A stretch of 28,387 nt of DNA from a virus. A program made the position numbers and the translations under genes. A model generated the notes under the pieces. That model was given only the letters and a program-made list of their open reading frames with translations, had not been told where the DNA came from and ran no database searches. The stretch is from the IMG/VR virus record IMGVR_UViG_3300042882_000671, positions 1 to 28,387 of that record. The stretch is one strand, 5' to 3'. Numbering within the stretch: the first letter of the stretch is position 1; the number at the start of each line of letters is the position of its first letter. This document shows positions 10,644-18,786 of this stretch, piece by piece.

Positions 10644-11419
10644 GGGAGTCCAAGGCCGGTGCCGAGGGTGGTTTTGTAGAGGGTGTGCAACAACAACTGT
10701 TGTGCCGTAGTCAGCCCGTCTTCTGCGGTGTATCCCAAGGCGAAAGAAATTGTCCCGTCGTATGGCACGGCTGTTGTCGCTGGTGTTTGAATACCAATGC
10801 TTACAGACTGTGTGCCGCTCTCGTCTGGCAGAGAAGCTATGGTTACGTCCAAAACGCCATTGACCGTGCCAAGCGTGTTTGCTCCCTGCGTTCCAAGTCC
10901 GACGGATGCAAAACCCGAAACGCTTCCATTGCTTCCGGCAGTATTATTTGTAGCGGCACTTGAGCGCGTCAAATACGCATACCGATTTGCGGAATGCTTT
11001 CGCACAATAGCAAACGAAGTTGCCGTTGTGGCTCCCCACGCTGCAACTATCGCGCCGGTCGCGGCAGAACTTGATCCAACGGCCCAAAGCGTAAATTTGG
11101 GCGTCGGACCAATCGTAAGCGTTGTTGTAATGTGCGTGTTGCTTGCCGCCACAAAAACCATCCCATCCGCCCCGCGTGTCGGGCCGTTGACCATCGTGCC
11201 ATTGAACGCTCCCAGCCCGCCCAGCGAGAACATCGTGTCGCCGCTTGCGGCGTTCTGACTACTCCGCAACGGCCAACAGACCATGCTGTTCCACAGTCCC
11301 AAATCATTGACGCCCTTGGCAAAGTCTCTGATCTGCTGGCGAGCCGTGCTGTCGAAAATGTTGCATACATTCAAGTAGCCTTGAACATCCAACTCCCATT
11401 TGTTTGGACTAATGGTCAT
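10640..11419 (-). CDS. LamG/concanavalin-like tail-fibre or adhesin protein
   Basis: A 259-residue protein starting at ATG 11419 (the longer open frame is a shadow of the upstream gene, which ends at 11424). An N-terminal segment ARQQIRDFAKGVNDLGLWNS followed by MVCWPLRSSQNAASGDTMFS and LGGLGAFNGTMVNGPTR resembles LamG-domain proteins in which a W-x-x-M-x-x-W-P-L segment opens a jelly-roll (GADGMVFVAASNTHITT, FTLWAVG). The C-terminal half keeps alternating strands and ends with an all-alpha segment AQQLLLHTLYKTTL. It probably binds glycans as part of the receptor-binding apparatus. Confidence 0.65.
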   Translation of the reverse strand: MTISPNKWELDVQGYLNVCNIFDSTARQQIRDFAKGVNDLGLWNSMVCWPLRSSQNAASGDTMFSLGGLGAFNGTMVNGPTRGADGMVFVAASNTHITTTLTIGPTPKFTLWAVGSSSAATGAIVAAWGATTATSFAIVRKHSANRYAYLTRSSAATNNTAGSNGSVSGFASVGLGTQGANTLGTVNGVLDVTIASLPDESGTQSVSIGIQTPATTAVPYDGTISFALGYTAEDGLTTAQQLLLHTLYKTTLGTGLGLP

Positions 11420-11423
11420 GGTG

Positions 11424-11807
11424 CTAAATGCTTTCGATTTGCGCCCATGCTGCGAGCAGGCCGTCCCGCAATTCGGTGGGCAGGGACTCGCTGGAGAATA
11501 CAACGCTGCGTGATCCGGCGGCTGCGTGGGCGGTGACGGCTGCGGAGAGTTTTGCGCGGGTCGAGGTGGCGACCTGCGATTCGATGCCTTCGGCGTCCAC
11601 GCTTGTCTCGTAATCCGAGTGTGTTCCGTCCGGTTCAAGGAACACTTGGCCCACTGACTCGCCTTCGACCAGTTGGGCTTGCAGCCACGCGAGAAGGGTT
11701 TGCGCGGTTGTGGCGAGGTCGCCGTCAAGCGGGATTGCGGTGGTGGTAGCGTAGTCGCCGCTTTTTGCGTAGCGGGTTAGCTGGTTGTTGGAGAGTAGGA
11801 GTTTCAT
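11424..11807 (-). CDS. Hypothetical protein between fibre genes (possible fibre accessory)
   Basis: A 127-residue protein starting MKLLLSNNQLTRYAKSGDYA and including DLATTAQTLLAWLQAQLVEG, GQVFLEPDGTHSDYETSVDA and LPTELRDGLLAAWAQIESI. The start overlaps the fibre stop by 4 bp. It alternates helices and strands without an obvious catalytic motif. The location between two fibre-type genes suggests a fibre assembly or accessory role; this is an inference only. Confidence 0.55.
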   Translation of the reverse strand: MKLLLSNNQLTRYAKSGDYATTTAIPLDGDLATTAQTLLAWLQAQLVEGESVGQVFLEPDGTHSDYETSVDAEGIESQVATSTRAKLSAAVTAHAAAGSRSVVFSSESLPTELRDGLLAAWAQIESI

Positions 11808-13702
11808 GGGACGTAGATGTGGACACCGGAGAGGTAGATGCTGTCTGACGAAGTGTCGGTGGCGTCACCTGCGCGTCGTTGCAGCTCGACCCATTTTAGC
11901 TGCATTGGGTTCGTTGCGCTGATGTTGGTGACAGTTGCAAAATTTACAGTCTGCTCCATAACGTAATAACGAAAATTTGGGTTTCCTCCATAATTTGCCG
12001 TAAATGTGCTTTGAATTTGAGTTCCACTCACAATTCCGTTTGTTTGAGTGTTGCTGACTGGTTCCACCACAAATGGAAACGTCCAGACAGCGATGTCTCC
12101 GTTGGTCCCGCTGTTGGTTAAAGTGCGATCCGTCCAGTAAGACACCACTTTAACCGATCCGCTGACCCGATAATCAACAGGCAGCATAAATTTTGTATTG
12201 GAGTTACTAACAGTCACCAAAGTTGCGCTTACAGGGTGTCCCTGCGCGTTGCCTGATATTAGCGGATTTGCGCTTACAACTTGCGCTCCCGATAAAATCT
12301 CATTCGCGCCATACCACCGAGAAAAACTATACCGCGCATCCGACAAATCCCGAGTCATCAAACTCGACCCACTGCTCGCCGTCTGCGAAGGCGCAGTGTT
12401 TGCGGTGCCGCCCAGCGCGACATCCGTCAGATCCCCGCGAGCCGCAACGGAGACGTTGGTGGGTCCGGTGGCGACGAGGGTGGCGGATTCATTAGGCGAA
12501 AGGGTAAGGTTTTGTGCGCCGTCTATCGTGATGCCGCCCACGTTGCTGATGGTCACGGCATTCGTCGCTTGGTTTACGAGGTAGTAGAACGCACCGAGGA
12601 CTCCATTGGTCACGCTGCTGATCGCGTTGTTGTTCGTGAGCCGGATTACGTTGGCGTTGCTTGGCAGGGTTAGCACACCGTTGGTCGCGGCGGCGGTTTG
12701 GGTGGCGTCGAGAGCCCATGTGGAGGGCGTGGTGGTGGTGAAGGAGCCGACTGAGAGGGAGCCTGCGACTGACACGTTGGTGGAGAATGTGGCGGTGTTG
12801 GAGACTGCGAGGGTTCCGCTGGCCGTGACGTTGGAGAAGGTGACGTTGTTGGTTGCGCCGAGTTCCAAATTGGTGCGCGCCGTGCTTGGCGAAAACGCGA
12901 CGTTCGCAAAACCGCTGTAACCATAAAAAGCAGGCTGCGCTACTGTTAAGTTGGTTCCGTAAAGCTGAAAAAGTCCGCCCGAGTTACGCCCCACAAAGCC
13001 GCCGGCGCTGCCAGAGCCAAAAATGCCTAGTTGAATGTTGCTAAACGTGGGCTCGTTTGTTGCGCCGAGTCCCAAGTTGTTGCGGGTGGTCGAGGCTCCA
13101 TTCGTGTTGCCACCACTGAAAGCATAAGAACCAACGTGTAAAATAAGCCCATTAGTTTTTAGTTCCAACTCAGTGCTTCCTGCGCGTTTAAACGCAAGGT
13201 CTATGCCAGAGGTTATAGCGGTTAAATTCATGCCTCCTATGGCTAGACTGCCATTTCCGCTAAGTGACAAATTGCTGAAGGTAACACTGTCGCTCCCCCC
13301 GAGCCCCAAGTTTGTGCGACTGGTCGCCGCTGCCGTTGCCCCGCCTAAAAAGGGAAAGGAAATAGGGTTAAGCAGTTTGGTCTCGTTGGTCGAAAGGGTA
13401 AGCCCCACAAGCCCACCAGAGGTGTTGATCTCCGCGTTCGTGCCAAAGATGGCGACTTGAGCCGCAGAAGTATTTGTGGCCGTGAAGACCGCATTGCCCA
13501 CCGTCGTTCCGCCGAGGTTGGTGCGCGTGGTCGCCCGGGCGTTGGTGGCGAAACCAACCGAGTTGGTGAAGGTCACGTTGGTGGCCGCCACGATGTTGCC
13601 GTTCGTTGTGTTATAGCCCAGCGACTTGATCGTTTGCCCTGATGCGGGAGCGGCAGCCAGGGCGGCGGCGGCGAGGAGAAGTATTGAGAGGCGAAGTTTC
13701 AT
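11804..13702 (-). CDS. Repeat-containing tail-fibre-like protein with Sec signal peptide
   Basis: A 632-residue protein. Residues 1-22 form a typical Sec signal peptide (MKLRLSILLLAAAALAAAP, then ASGQ with A-x-G/S cleavage), which is odd for a virion protein. Residues ~50-310 contain four spaced copies of the fibre repeat T-R-T/N-N-L-G/E-L-G-x-T/S-N/D-x-x-T-F-S-N followed by a short strand region, as in trimeric phage fibres. Residues ~430-632 (SRWYGANEILSGAQVVSANP ... VWTFPFVVEPV ... YLSGVHIYVP) make a distinct C-terminal beta domain, probably the receptor-binding head. It is Thr/Ser/Asn-rich and looks like fibre proteins common in Verrucomicrobiota genomes. It may instead be an exported surface protein made during infection or lysogeny. 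Confidence 0.7.
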   Translation of the reverse strand: MKLRLSILLLAAAALAAAPASGQTIKSLGYNTTNGNIVAATNVTFTNSVGFATNARATTRTNLGGTTVGNAVFTATNTSAAQVAIFGTNAEINTSGGLVGLTLSTNETKLLNPISFPFLGGATAAATSRTNLGLGGSDSVTFSNLSLSGNGSLAIGGMNLTAITSGIDLAFKRAGSTELELKTNGLILHVGSYAFSGGNTNGASTTRNNLGLGATNEPTFSNIQLGIFGSGSAGGFVGRNSGGLFQLYGTNLTVAQPAFYGYSGFANVAFSPSTARTNLELGATNNVTFSNVTASGTLAVSNTATFSTNVSVAGSLSVGSFTTTTPSTWALDATQTAAATNGVLTLPSNANVIRLTNNNAISSVTNGVLGAFYYLVNQATNAVTISNVGGITIDGAQNLTLSPNESATLVATGPTNVSVAARGDLTDVALGGTANTAPSQTASSGSSLMTRDLSDARYSFSRWYGANEILSGAQVVSANPLISGNAQGHPVSATLVTVSNSNTKFMLPVDYRVSGSVKVVSYWTDRTLTNSGTNGDIAVWTFPFVVEPVSNTQTNGIVSGTQIQSTFTANYGGNPNFRYYVMEQTVNFATVTNISATNPMQLKWVELQRRAGDATDTSSDSIYLSGVHIYVP

Positions 13703-13713
13703 GTGGGCTTTCG

Positions 13714-14241
13714 TTATTTGGTCGCTGTCAAAATTCCATCGTTATCCACGGTGATCGTCCACAGGCTTGAGTCTGCCGAGAGGAGCTTGAAGGAGGCCGC
13801 TGCGGTCACAGTCGGCACACCTTCGCCGCCACGGATCACGTCATTGTAGATCGTTGCGGAGGTCGGCAGCGTGGAGGAGGTCGTGCCGGATTCGGTCCAC
13901 TCAATTTCGACCTTGGCCGATATGCTGTCCTCGGTGTCTAAGGGAAATTCTGCGTTGAGGTTTGTGGTGTTGAGGTTGAGGTCAAACTGATAGACGGTGG
14001 TTGTCCCTGTGCCGGTCTTGGTAAAGGCAGCGTCATTGGCGAGGAACGAGCCAGCGAAGGTCTTTTTGAGGCCCATCTGGCCCGTGGCCCCGGCTGCCAA
14101 CTCGACCACCGTGCCACCGCGCACGAACTGAACTTGCACCGGCACAATGTCGCGGCGGGTAAAAAAGAGCGTGCTGACCCGCTGCAACAAAACGGGAGAA
14201 ACAACGAACTCGCGGGAATCGAGGTTGACGTATACGCGCAT
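13714..14241 (-). CDS. BppU-like baseplate/tail-tip adaptor protein
   Basis: A 175-residue beta-rich protein. The central part (VQFVRGGTVVELAAGATGQM, GLKKTFAGSFLANDAAF, TVYQFDLNLNTTNLNAEF) and the late part (KVEIEWTESGTTSSTLPTSA, TIYNDVIRGGEGVP) fit a family of phage proteins with a BppU-type N-terminal fold followed by a docking end; the terminal TVDNDGILTATK resembles the end of 9539-9751. It likely attaches fibres to the tail tip. It is preceded by a TTGACA box (19-nt spacer) directly after the cupin gene and is followed 11 nt later by the fibre gene. Confidence 0.6.
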   Translation of the reverse strand: MRVYVNLDSREFVVSPVLLQRVSTLFFTRRDIVPVQVQFVRGGTVVELAAGATGQMGLKKTFAGSFLANDAAFTKTGTGTTTVYQFDLNLNTTNLNAEFPLDTEDSISAKVEIEWTESGTTSSTLPTSATIYNDVIRGGEGVPTVTAAASFKLLSADSSLWTITVDNDGILTATK

Positions 14242-14266
14242 GGCCTTGCCCTCGGCTCTGTGTCAA
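14242..14266 (-). promoter_or_regulatory. TTGACA box, 19 nt before ATG 14241
   Basis: TTGACA at 14266-14261 on the minus strand, with a spacer containing GAGGGCAAG, a word also present before ATG 27804. It is the longest spacing among the accepted boxes and lies in the gap between the cupin and BppU-like genes. Confidence 0.5.
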
Positions 14267-14270
14267 AGGG

Positions 14271-14699
14271 TCAGCGAGACTGAACGTCCCATTGAAATGG
14301 GAAGGCAAACGGCCCCCGGCGGTCTTCGTCTGGATCGGCGGGGTCGTATTCGTGACTCGGCAAGTTGAGAATGGATGCCTCGCGGTGGCCGTGGCACGGC
14401 GTGAACCCGTGGAACAAGCCAGCGGGGATGACCAAAAGCTGCGGATGGTCGGCGGCAAGGATGATCGTCTCGCCGCGCATAGCCTCGGCGTCCCAAATGC
14501 CGACCTTGGCCGCGCCGGCCACGCAATACCAACGGTCTACTTGGACGCGGTGGCAATGCCAGGCTTTGACCACGCCTGCCGAGGCCGTTGTGATGTAGGC
14601 TTGCCCGAACCCGTGCGCGTCATCCGATGCGCGGTGGATCTCGGTTAGGCGTCCACGCTCATCGAGGTGGGCCGTCAGTTGGCGCAGTTGGGCTAACAT
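14271..14699 (-). CDS. RmlC-like cupin: dTDP-4-dehydrorhamnose 3,5-epimerase family
   Basis: Of 142 residues, almost all match the RmlC-like cupin core: LDERGRLTEIHRASDDAHGF, GQAYITTASAGVVKAWHCHR, DRWYCVAGAAKVGIWD, LLVIPAGLFHGFTPCHG and ILNLPSHEYDPADPDEDR. Family enzymes epimerise 4-keto-6-deoxy sugar nucleotides at C3/C5, with a catalytic His (here probably within KAWHCHR) and a Tyr or Asp partner. The start ATG 14699 overlaps the glycosyltransferase stop by 7 bp; TTG 14708 is an alternative. The pair glycosyltransferase plus sugar epimerase inside the tail-fibre region suggests sugar modification of a virion protein or of the host surface. Confidence 0.75.
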   Translation of the reverse strand: MLAQLRQLTAHLDERGRLTEIHRASDDAHGFGQAYITTASAGVVKAWHCHRVQVDRWYCVAGAAKVGIWDAEAMRGETIILAADHPQLLVIPAGLFHGFTPCHGHREASILNLPSHEYDPADPDEDRRGPFAFPFQWDVQSR

Positions 14700-15715
14700 G
14701 GCATCCAAGTCTGCTGCCGCTGGCGAAGATGGCCGCGATACTCCCCTTCCGTTTCGTGATACGCCCGGTGGTGGATCACCTCGCCCTTGGCATCACGCTT
14801 AACGTGGTCGGCGGCAGTGTGCGCGATGGCCGCGATGCGTAGCTCGGCGGGATGCCATCTGTTCCAACAAAGAAATAAGTCCTGCGTCCCTCGCCCGTCG
14901 TAGCCCTCAAACGTGGCAAGGGCCAGCGCCCGAGCAGACATGAGCGTGCAGCCGAGGCCACACCAATCGCTCGGCACAATGGCCCCGCGCCCGATGCCAG
15001 GGTAGGCAAAGTCCATCCAGCCGCGCCTGCGCCAGCCGTGCTTGCCGCTGACCTCAAACACGTTGCCGGCGGGCGGGCATTTCTTCACGCGCTCGGCCAG
15101 CCGCCCGAGGCGCTTGCCTTCCTTTTCGCCAATGGCTTTGTCCTGGCAGTCCTTCAGCCGGGCGCGGCAAGCCTCCAAAGCTCGGACTAGGCGCGGCGGG
15201 AGCTTCCGCTCCTTCTCGGTGAAGTCCTCCTCAATTGGTCGTTGTGGTGTTCCGTTGCCGCCAAGGAATAGACCATTCGGATAGGTCACGGCGGCAACAT
15301 GGTAAAACGGGCTGCCGTCCTCAGTCGGCATCTGCAAAGCCCACTCGGCCACTCGGAGCGCATCCGGCGGGACAAGGTTGTCGGCCTCGACAGACCACAG
15401 CATCAAGGCGCGGATCTTCCTGGCAGCGGCAAAGGCCGCGCCTTGGAGGGCGGCGATCCGCATTTGCGCTGGCTCCTTGTAGTCTTTGCCCTCCACCCCT
15501 CCGTCCTCTAGCGGAAGCTGCACGGCTTGGATGCGCCAGCCCTCGGGTAGTTCGTGGCGGGCTGCCTCAATGGCCTGCTTGGCCTCGTCACTCTGGTCAG
15601 TTGCCAAGACAAAATGCGCCTCGGCGTGGTGGCCGGCGGCGGCGGCAATGCGCCGCAGGAACTGGGGCCAGCAGTGAAAATACGAACGGGTTGCGTATGT
15701 TGCGATGGCCAGCAC
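14693..15715 (-). CDS. Putative GT-A glycosyltransferase in the tail-fibre cluster
   Basis: A 340-residue protein beginning with GTG 15715. The N-terminal part resembles GT-A nucleotide-binding folds: MLAIATYATRSYFHCWPQFL, AHFVLATDQSDEAKQAIEAA, and ALMLWSVEADNLVPPDALRV, where E-A-D-N stands in the place of the D-x-D metal motif. Further on are YHVAAVTYPNGLFLGGNG, and SDWCGLGCTLMSARALALAT followed by FEGYDGRGTQDLFLCWNRW, an acceptor-site pattern. Between them is a charged insertion of about 60 residues (PPRLVRALEACRARLKD and EKEGKRLGRLAERVKK). It is preceded by a TTGACA box that includes the stop of the Ser/Thr-rich gene and is coupled to the cupin gene. The donor sugar and acceptor are unknown. 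Confidence 0.65.
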   Translation of the reverse strand: MLAIATYATRSYFHCWPQFLRRIAAAAGHHAEAHFVLATDQSDEAKQAIEAARHELPEGWRIQAVQLPLEDGGVEGKDYKEPAQMRIAALQGAAFAAARKIRALMLWSVEADNLVPPDALRVAEWALQMPTEDGSPFYHVAAVTYPNGLFLGGNGTPQRPIEEDFTEKERKLPPRLVRALEACRARLKDCQDKAIGEKEGKRLGRLAERVKKCPPAGNVFEVSGKHGWRRRGWMDFAYPGIGRGAIVPSDWCGLGCTLMSARALALATFEGYDGRGTQDLFLCWNRWHPAELRIAAIAHTAADHVKRDAKGEVIHHRAYHETEGEYRGHLRQRQQTWMPC

Positions 15716-15737
15716 TCGGGTGCGGGCGGTGTGTCAA
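15716..15737 (-). promoter_or_regulatory. TTGACA box, 16 nt before GTG 15715
   Basis: TTGACA at 15737-15732 on the minus strand contains the TGA stop of the preceding gene (15734-15736). A GC-rich 16-nt spacer leads to the GTG of the glycosyltransferase. Confidence 0.55.
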
Positions 15738-17431
15738 GCGGGGTCTGGAGGGTTTCTGGACTCTGTCCAAAAAATAGCGTCAGGTGCTGGATTATTTCCA
15801 TTAAAAAGCCCGCCACCCAAAAGGTGTGGCTCAAAGGTCAGATAGCTTACCGAACTGCTTTGCCCCTGACTGTATGATGTGTCGTTTCCTAAATGGCTAA
15901 CGCTCAAGCTATTTTTCAAGTCACTGTAAACGTATTCGGGCTGCACTCTGTCAATCACGGTCCAGCTTTCTGCAAAAGCACCGCCTCCCAAATGTTCCAA
16001 CAGGGTAATATCGTCACCGATAAGCTGCGGCTGCCCCTCAACGCCGATAACAGTTGAGGCAGTGGTGGCCACCGTTCCATCAGTTGTTTTGTAGGTAATG
16101 CTCGGGACGCTTAAGGTGATGCTTTGGTTAGTAACATTGGCAATGGTGACTTGGCCGCGAGTAAAAGACCCGGTATGCGCGCTTATCAAATACTCCAAAT
16201 GTGTTGGAGTAGTTTGTGATCCCTTTTGCCCGTCAATGTTCCACGCCGTTTTGCCGTATCGGGATTGCGAGATCCCGGCAGGAAAGCCAGTGATCAATGA
16301 GGCCACCCAAGACGGATCGGCAAAGCGATTAGCCTGCAAGGCTACTAGCGTTTCATCATACAACTTTTGCGTTTGTGAAAACGTCGAATCAGTAAACACG
16401 TCGTCGGGGTCCTCGCTATAAAATTGCGTGTATGTGTAATTCACTGGCGTTGACTGTGTTTGGACTGTTGAAGCCGTGTAAGAATGCTCGGTCACGCTTG
16501 ACTGACTGTCGGGGCCGTATTGGGTAATGTTTCTGGTTAGCTCTGTTGCTTCAGGCACGGTTTCGCTTGAGCTTGCTGCGCTTAAGTCTATGGCAGGCGA
16601 TCCTTGACTAGCCAAAGTAACTAATCCCGTCACCGCGCCTCTTGTCACGGTTGCCCTAACTGGCAAAACAGTAATCCGCGTTTCTGTTGTCGCTAGGGGT
16701 CGAGCGGCTTTTGCCGTTGCTTCGTAAGAAGCGGGATTTGAGATTTTGTAAAAAATTTCGTTCCCCTCGGCTTGATAAACTGTGGCGCGGGAAACGCCGC
16801 TTGTTGTAACGGAAAGCGTTGTTGTGGTGTCTACGGTTTCTTCCGTGGACTGCGATGCAAAAAACCAATATGTCGGAGTAGCTTGTGTTGTCGTTGCAAT
16901 AGTGGCCTCTCCTTGCACCGTCTCAGTTATAAGAATGCCGCCGCTTTGTGAGGCGGTCACGGCATTGCTCGGCACGGCAGTGCCTGATTGTATGGACCCA
17001 AATTTGCTTGCCGAAACGGTAGTCACCGTTGAGGTGGCTTGGTGTTGTGTTGGGTATGTGCGGAGTCCGCTTGCGGTAGTTAGCTTTGGGTAGCTTTCAG
17101 ATGAAGTAGGTGGCTCATATTGGCCAGAGAAGTAGAAAGTTGTGTATGTAAACGCTTGAGTTTCCCCAGACCTTGAGTTGTAGGCTCCCTGCACGTTATG
17201 AAGCAAAGTTTGAAAAGTTGCCGTCTCGTTTGCAGATTGAATTGTTGCCCTGCTGTTTATGTCTGATCCGCTTTCGCTTGACGTAAAGGAATTCGTGACT
17301 GAGCCAAGGAAAGGGTTTACACTACTTGTAGAACCGTTTGCTGTTCGCGTTAAAGAACCGGTTTGGAGCGCGTGCGAGGAAAAGTAGCTTGTCGTTTCAA
17401 TTCCCGTTGTGACAATCGTCCAGCTAATCAT
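15734..17431 (-). CDS. Ser/Thr-rich distal tail or tail-tip protein, 565 residues
   Basis: The protein is exceptionally rich in Ser and Thr (for example TSSVNPFLGSVTNSFTSSES, STEETVDTTTTLSVTTSGVS) with few charged residues, and lacks enzyme motifs. The DNA is visibly richer in A/T than the neighbours, suggesting a different origin. Near the C-terminus is a short ordered segment ITLLEHLGGGAFAESWTVID. It overlaps the upstream gene by 4 bp and lies in the block after the tape measure where tail-tip and baseplate components are encoded, so it is probably virion-associated. It is followed directly by a glycosyltransferase and an epimerase, making it a likely substrate for O-linked sugars. No homology is recognised. 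Confidence 0.55.
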   Translation of the reverse strand: MISWTIVTTGIETTSYFSSHALQTGSLTRTANGSTSSVNPFLGSVTNSFTSSESGSDINSRATIQSANETATFQTLLHNVQGAYNSRSGETQAFTYTTFYFSGQYEPPTSSESYPKLTTASGLRTYPTQHQATSTVTTVSASKFGSIQSGTAVPSNAVTASQSGGILITETVQGEATIATTTQATPTYWFFASQSTEETVDTTTTLSVTTSGVSRATVYQAEGNEIFYKISNPASYEATAKAARPLATTETRITVLPVRATVTRGAVTGLVTLASQGSPAIDLSAASSSETVPEATELTRNITQYGPDSQSSVTEHSYTASTVQTQSTPVNYTYTQFYSEDPDDVFTDSTFSQTQKLYDETLVALQANRFADPSWVASLITGFPAGISQSRYGKTAWNIDGQKGSQTTPTHLEYLISAHTGSFTRGQVTIANVTNQSITLSVPSITYKTTDGTVATTASTVIGVEGQPQLIGDDITLLEHLGGGAFAESWTVIDRVQPEYVYSDLKNSLSVSHLGNDTSYSQGQSSSVSYLTFEPHLLGGGLFNGNNPAPDAIFWTESRNPPDPA

Positions 17432-18054
17432 GGCGCGAGAACGTAATACAGGTTGTAAAGAGACTCTCCCGGCACAACGTTCGTGCGCGCTTCTTGAAAC
17501 CAGATTTTGGGACTCAGCGTGATGTTTCCTGCTGGTATTGTTCGCAGCGCCCCGCCTTGAGAAAATATTCCAAAAACTACGTTTACGATGGACGGCACGG
17601 CAAAAAGCTCGGGTTGCTGCGATTCTGGCAGGGAGGTTGGAAATTTTATCTCAACGCTAGTAATGGCTTTTCCATCAGTCGAAACCTCGGCCACTGCGTA
17701 GTAATCTTGATCTCCTTGCAGGGTAAACTCCTCGTCCCAGTTCGTGGGCAAAAACTCTGACAATGTGCCAGGGCGAACGCGGACAAGGTAGGGCGGGTTG
17801 GCGTCCTCTGGGTCGGCGTCGGGGTCTGCGCGGGCCTGCAAGTCCCAGGGTTGAATGATGGCGGGTGTCGAGCTGCCGCCCTGTGGCAGCTTGCCCATAG
17901 AAATAAAAGTCCCATCTCCCCCGACCCGAGCCGTTAGGGGATAAGCCACTACTGGCCGGTTGCGCTTTATTTCGGCCAAAATGGCATTGAGCTTGTCGGC
18001 GGTGATCTCCGACAAGAGTGGTCGCCCAGGTGAAAATGGCGTGATGCCTTTCAT
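17428..18054 (-). CDS. Putative distal tail/tail-tip protein, 208 residues
   Basis: The N-terminus MKGITPFSPGRPLLSEITAD followed by KLNAILAEIKRNRP is a short helix as found in proteins docking on the tail tip; the rest is beta-rich (YLVRVRPGTLSEFLPTNWDE, QDYYAVAEVSTDGKAITSVE). Similar proteins sit after the distal tail gene in phages of diverse bacteria, often as anonymous structural proteins. It follows the upstream gene by 3 nt and overlaps the next by 4 bp. Function is inferred from order alone. Confidence 0.5.
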   Translation of the reverse strand: MKGITPFSPGRPLLSEITADKLNAILAEIKRNRPVVAYPLTARVGGDGTFISMGKLPQGGSSTPAIIQPWDLQARADPDADPEDANPPYLVRVRPGTLSEFLPTNWDEEFTLQGDQDYYAVAEVSTDGKAITSVEIKFPTSLPESQQPELFAVPSIVNVVFGIFSQGGALRTIPAGNITLSPKIWFQEARTNVVPGESLYNLYYVLAP

Positions 18055-18057
18055 GGC

Positions 18058-18774
18058 CTAGCTTCCGTCGTAAATGATGCCATCTGGGTCCCATCCCTTG
18101 CGGTCAGACAGCAACCATTCGCGGGTAATTTCGTAGGTGATGTCGCCGCTCGGGTTGGCCACTGAGCGACCATTGACGGAAACCAGCAGCCAGTTTTGTC
18201 CTTGGGCTACTGAAGGCGCTTTGTTCGGGGCGTTCACCGTGCAAAGGTCATCGAGCCTTGGAAGGTCTACATCCAAGGTCGTTTCGCGGTAGGTGATGGC
18301 TGGCGTGAGGTAAAACTCCTGCCCGCGAAACAGCATATTGTAAAGAATGCGAGCCTTGTTATCGGTATCGGTTGGCACAATGGCTGGGTCCACAGTTTCG
18401 TTAGCTGAAATTGCGCGTGTGATTTCTTTGAGCTGCGCTTCGCTAACAGCGGGAGCTTGAAAAACTTTGTGCGCTTGAATCGGAATTTCTCTGCTGCCGC
18501 CGGCCAACTCCACGGTGGCCCCGCCGCCTGCGCTGCCTGCGCCCGGCGTTGAGCTGCTTCCCCCGCCCGCGCTTAGTCCCTCGGTCCACGTTACGGTAAC
18601 TCTCCGGCTGCCAGCCTCAATGTCTGCAAAGTCGGCAGAGGTGATCGTGGCCCCAGTTACAGCGTCTGGCGTTACTGACGTGGTTTCGCCCGTTAGCACA
18701 TAGACTTGCCTAGTAACCTTTTTGCCGTCTGGGGTATAGCTTACGCCACCTCCGGTTGTTTCGATTTGTGCCAT
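18058..18774 (-). CDS. Putative minor tail protein, 238 residues
   Basis: It begins MAQIETTGGGVSYTPDGKKV and has an N-terminal strand-rich domain (VYVLTGETTSVTPDAVTGAT, SRRVTVTWTEGL), then a Gly/Ser/Ala-rich hinge at ~88-106 (SAGGGSSSTPGAGSAGGG), then a second domain (REIPIQAHKVFQAP ... PAITYRETTLDVDLPRLDDL) ending in GWDPDGIIYDGS. The order after the tape measure fits a distal tail (Dit-like) or hub component. I cannot show the Dit fold from sequence alone. Confidence 0.5.
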   Translation of the reverse strand: MAQIETTGGGVSYTPDGKKVTRQVYVLTGETTSVTPDAVTGATITSADFADIEAGSRRVTVTWTEGLSAGGGSSSTPGAGSAGGGATVELAGGSREIPIQAHKVFQAPAVSEAQLKEITRAISANETVDPAIVPTDTDNKARILYNMLFRGQEFYLTPAITYRETTLDVDLPRLDDLCTVNAPNKAPSVAQGQNWLLVSVNGRSVANPSGDITYEITREWLLSDRKGWDPDGIIYDGS

Positions 18775-18786
18775 GTTGGTAGTCGG

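Noticed and set aside
11804-13702. CRISPR-like or DNA-level tandem repeats in the fibre gene
   Set aside because: The repeats are protein-level (T-R-x-N-L-G) with diverged DNA, irregular spacing and an open reading frame throughout.
13726-13731. TTGACA 23 nt upstream of the fibre start ATG 13702
   Set aside because: The spacing is outside the 14-19 nt range, and the hexamer is part of the coding end of the preceding gene (codons for L-T). It may be chance, so it was not annotated as a box.
15951-15956. TTGACA within the Ser/Thr-rich gene as a further box
   Set aside because: No start codon of a plausible gene lies 14-19 nt downstream; it is treated as background.
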